A stretch of DNA of 64,000 nucleotides from Hymenopellis radicata (lineage: Eukaryota > Basidiomycota > Agaricomycetes > Agaricales > Physalacriaceae), in contig JADNRX010000194.1 of assembly GCA_015501595.1 (NCBI GenBank), forward strand, positions 41,000 to 104,999, read 5' to 3'. Below, one piece after another: positions 61,461 through 64,000 of this stretch. Below the pieces are notes generated by a model. It was not told the origin of the DNA and ran no database searches. It worked only from the letters and a program-made list of their open reading frames with translations. Position 1 is the first letter of the stretch, and each line of letters opens with the position of its first letter. A program made the position numbers and the translations under genes.

Positions 61461-62739
61461 ATGGCAGATAAGAGCACCTGCCTGATTGGGACTCAACGCT
61501 TCTGTGGCTGTGCTGACTCGGAGTGCGCCGTGCTATTCACTCGAGATTAAGTATCTTCGCTTCAGTAGGGTGTACGGCTTCACGAATTGCATTCTAGTCG
61601 TAAAATACATTATTGGGATAGCCTACGAGCAAAACTTGGAAGCAGAAACCCCGTAAATAAAAAGCTTATAAATCATGTAAGGTCGCCGCACATTTTTCTG
61701 AGCACAAGTCCACTTAAATCATACATCGTACGAGCGTGAAGGGTCCGGCCTGAAGGGCCCCAATGAGCCAAAAAGGAGCCTCCAGTCAAATTAATGACTG
61801 GAGGCTCCCTTTCAGCTCACACCGGTTGATTAGACCGGTGGCCTCAATTGAGGACTTTACCAGAACGTCCGAGGACGGCGTACCACCATGTGGAACGTCT
61901 GACACCCTCCCCTTTCTATCCCCAAGAGCCCCGCGGCCGACCCGGTGGTGGAAGGTTAGCTCAAGGGTTCCGGGGTGGGTGCCGTTTATAAGGCGAGTAA
62001 CTACCATGAGAGAAAGGAAGGAAACAATGGGATATCGCTTTGGTCTGTCCAGACGGTTTATATACCCTCTGAACTGTTTACATGAACAAACATTCCCTGC
62101 ACGGCGTCCGACAACGCATCGGACTTGCTGACGTGACCGGACTTGGCAGCCCGAAGTGCGCCACACTTCTTGTCTCCGTTCGACTTCTCCGCTGTACCGT
62201 TGGATAGCGGTGATTTGCAGCTCTCCATACATATACTAAACAATCCCATACGCTTCCTCAACATTCAGCTACAGGCTGGAAGACATCCCATGCGCCGTCA
62301 TTGCAATATTGGAAGCAAGCAGGGACGAGTCTTGTGTACCTTGCTTATTCCGCAAATAGAGGCGTGTACACAGGATGATTAGGTTCTGTTAAGGCGTTAT
62401 TGGTGTCTGACGACTCCTAAAATCAAGTACAATGTCGTGAATACACCGGAGCATGGAATTGAACAAGACTTTCAACAACAAAGTGTCTTGCGATGCGGCG
62501 GGCAGGGTCTTTCGAAGCAGAGTCTAGAGCCCTGAATCGCGAAAATCTGCTGCGTTTGGTAAGTAATACACGGTCTCGGCAACTCATTTCCCTTCCATCA
62601 TGTCTCCCACCAGCAACGTCCCACTCGTCTGCTGCATTCTCAGCACATTTTCAGCTTTCGTAGTGTCTGAAACGAGGATGGTAAGCTTACCTGGTCTTAA
62701 CGCTGTTTCGGCGCTGAAAATCACGTAGTCGATGCTTGC
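61461..62739. other. Region without a secure gene
   Basis: It contains two adjacent hairpins (61775 and 61820). The minus ORF at 62232-61786 (148 codons) and the minus ORF at 62808-62584 have no recognised family or splice support. Confidence 0.4.
61775..61840. repeat. Two adjacent perfect hairpins
   Basis: The first is 61775-61808, with GGAGCCTCCAGTCA pairing perfectly with its complement TGACTGGAGGCTCC across a 6-nt AATTAA loop (14 bp stem). The second is 61820-61840, with CACCGGT pairing with ACCGGTG across a 7-nt loop. Both lie in an otherwise gene-free stretch. Confidence 0.85.
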
Positions 62740-63130
62740 CTCCTGAAGAAGTCTTCGGTCTTGAAGCAGTAACGGAATGAGCATAGACGACAGATAGCAG
62801 TCGCTCAATGTGTCCAGATTCGGGTTTAGAGATTTGGGTAAGATCGTCGTCTGTCGCCTTGAGTCGTTCGCCGCTGAAAGTCATACAGTTCGGGTATTGA
62901 CGGGTGCCGTTGCGACGTAGAGATGGTCCTCAATTCGTCCACATTCGCGTTTGGAGTTCACGGTCGGCATTTTGCGGTAAGTGAGTTGTCGCCTTGGTGC
63001 AGTTCGCCTGCTGAAGACTGTGTCCAGGCTGCAGACCGGCTTGCAGACAGGATCACAAAAGGCAGAACCAAGTCGAGCAGCTCAATTTGTCCAGATCCGG
63101 GTCAGAATTCGCAGAAGGTACGGACGTCCA
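62740..63130. repeat. Degenerate tandem repeat, about 130-bp period
   Basis: Three related blocks begin TCAATGTGTCCAGATTCGGG (about 62806), TCAATTCGTCCACATTCGCG (about 62930) and TCAATTTGTCCAGATCCGGG (about 63083). The first two are each followed by GTAAG..., GTCGCCTTG and TTCGCC.GCTGAA words at similar distances. The third copy is partial. Confidence 0.6.
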
Positions 63131-63649
63131 GGGATACACGCGACGAAGGTTGAGACAGTGGTAGAGTTCACCAGACCACATGAGAGCGACTAGATTCAAA
63201 AGTTTCCGTGCGTGTACAGTCTCGTTGCATATTCCAAAGCTGACTAGTTTTTTTATAGGGTGTAGTCACGGAGACGAGCAGCGTCTGACGCGACGTGACT
63301 TGACATGACGGGAGGAAGCAAGAAGGACCGTCGATCACGTCCATGCCCGATGAGGCAGTTCGACGTTCTCCTCCCGCCATCATCTGCAAAAACGTCAAGT
63401 TGGAAGACGACGCGTTTCGCAGCACGCTGAAAGTTCGATTCCGCCGCGGAACGACTTGCGCTTCAACTGGAACAACGATTTCTGAAACTTGGACACCATG
63501 GATGCCCTCGCCGGGCAGGCTTGAATCTGGGGGAAAGGTGTGTAATTTTCGTCCTTTTCCTGCCCGATTCTGACGCATTTTGAAGACGATTATTACCACT
63601 TGCTCGGTTATTTCATCCTCCGGACGTTCCACTTGGGGCTTTCAAGACG

Positions 63650-64000
63650 CCTTGATATCCAACTTTCAAATGGACGGAAACGCAATCTTGAAGGAACAGC
63701 GTGGGGTGTCCTCGCCGGACCGGCATTTTTTCTCGTGAAATGGTGCGTATTTGGTGTGGATATGCCCCCTTCATTTCTGACCCTTTCATTCAGATCTCGC
63801 ATTGATATTCGAACGTTTTCGGAGACGCTTCTTCAAGTACGGGATATTCAAGTCAGCTAGGTCTTTTGACGACGACGACAATGGCGGCGGCTTCGCCGCC
63901 TCCCGATACGTATACGCCCGCATGATGGCACTGGCTGCCGGAATTGGAGAGGCTGGATCGTCAGCGTCTGCTGTCCTCGCCGGACCGGTTTTTTTTCAAG
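63650..64000 (+). CDS. Uncharacterised gene running off the window end
   Basis: The exon reads EGTAWGVLAGPAFFLVKWCV, up to a GTGTGG donor near 63757. The intron ends CATTCAG at 63793. The next exon reads LALIFERFRRRFFKYGIFKS, FAASRYVYARMMALAAGIGE and SASAVLAGPVFFQ and is still open at base 64000. The motif VLAGPxFF occurs in both exons. The start was not found and the family is unknown. The product is truncated by the window edge. Confidence 0.4.

Noticed and set aside
60836..61496. Open frames of 134-215 codons on both strands
   Set aside because: They arise from the degenerate CGTCTTC/CTCCTCT repeat tract, overlap on both strands, and have no protein-like composition.
61786..62232. Minus-strand ORF of 148 codons
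   Set aside because: It overlaps the perfect hairpin and has no recognised family; composition and context do not support it.

Overview
The window looks like nuclear DNA of a filamentous basidiomycete, most likely an Agaricomycete. Genes are cut by many introns of about 48-60 nt. Fungal-specific families are present (FunK1 kinases, a seven-helix family of the type expanded in mushrooms). Orthologues of PAC1/LIS1, IML2, BIG1, KGD4, UBA2 and FAP1 are recognisable. There is no operon structure, no CRISPR array, no rRNA gene and no canonical tRNA gene.

Region 1 (1-8 kb): a decayed malic enzyme gene carrying a small TIR transposon, a FunK1 relic, and a GMC oxidoreductase that appears secreted and GPI-anchored. 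Region 2 (9-20 kb), all on the minus strand: an IML2-like TPR protein, the dynein regulator PAC1/LIS1, a cytochrome P450 and a mitochondrial acyl-CoA dehydrogenase. Region 3 (20.7-27.9 kb): a cluster of related uncharacterised genes (one fragment, one minus gene, two plus genes) whose shared core resembles a PD-(D/E)xK fold, with the ExK motif kept to different degrees.

Region 4 (28.5-39.5 kb) is the most unusual part. Two diverged arms of nearly 5 kb lie in inverted orientation around a 1.3 kb centre that holds an intact BIG1 gene. Each arm has its own later insertions. Because each arm serves as an empty-site control for the other, the target-site duplications of a 678 bp foldback element (left arm) and a 522 bp MULE-like element (right arm) can be read directly. 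The right arm ends inside the first exon of KGD4.

Region 5 (39.5-64 kb): KGD4, a FunK1 kinase, a small VHL-beta-domain protein with an 84-bp minisatellite upstream, a truncated FunK1 relic, the SUMO E1 subunit UBA2, several lineage-specific hypotheticals, a seven-helix membrane protein, the NF-X1-type zinc-finger protein FAP1, and a repeat-rich tail with a gene running off the window end.

The genes do not form one pathway. The window is a mosaic of conserved housekeeping genes and fast-evolving, repeat-rich accessory DNA. Two otherwise intact conserved genes (acyl-CoA dehydrogenase, FAP1) carry a one-base discrepancy in a G/C homopolymer, so base-level sequence error should be excluded before either is called a pseudogene. 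All exon boundaries were inferred by eye.
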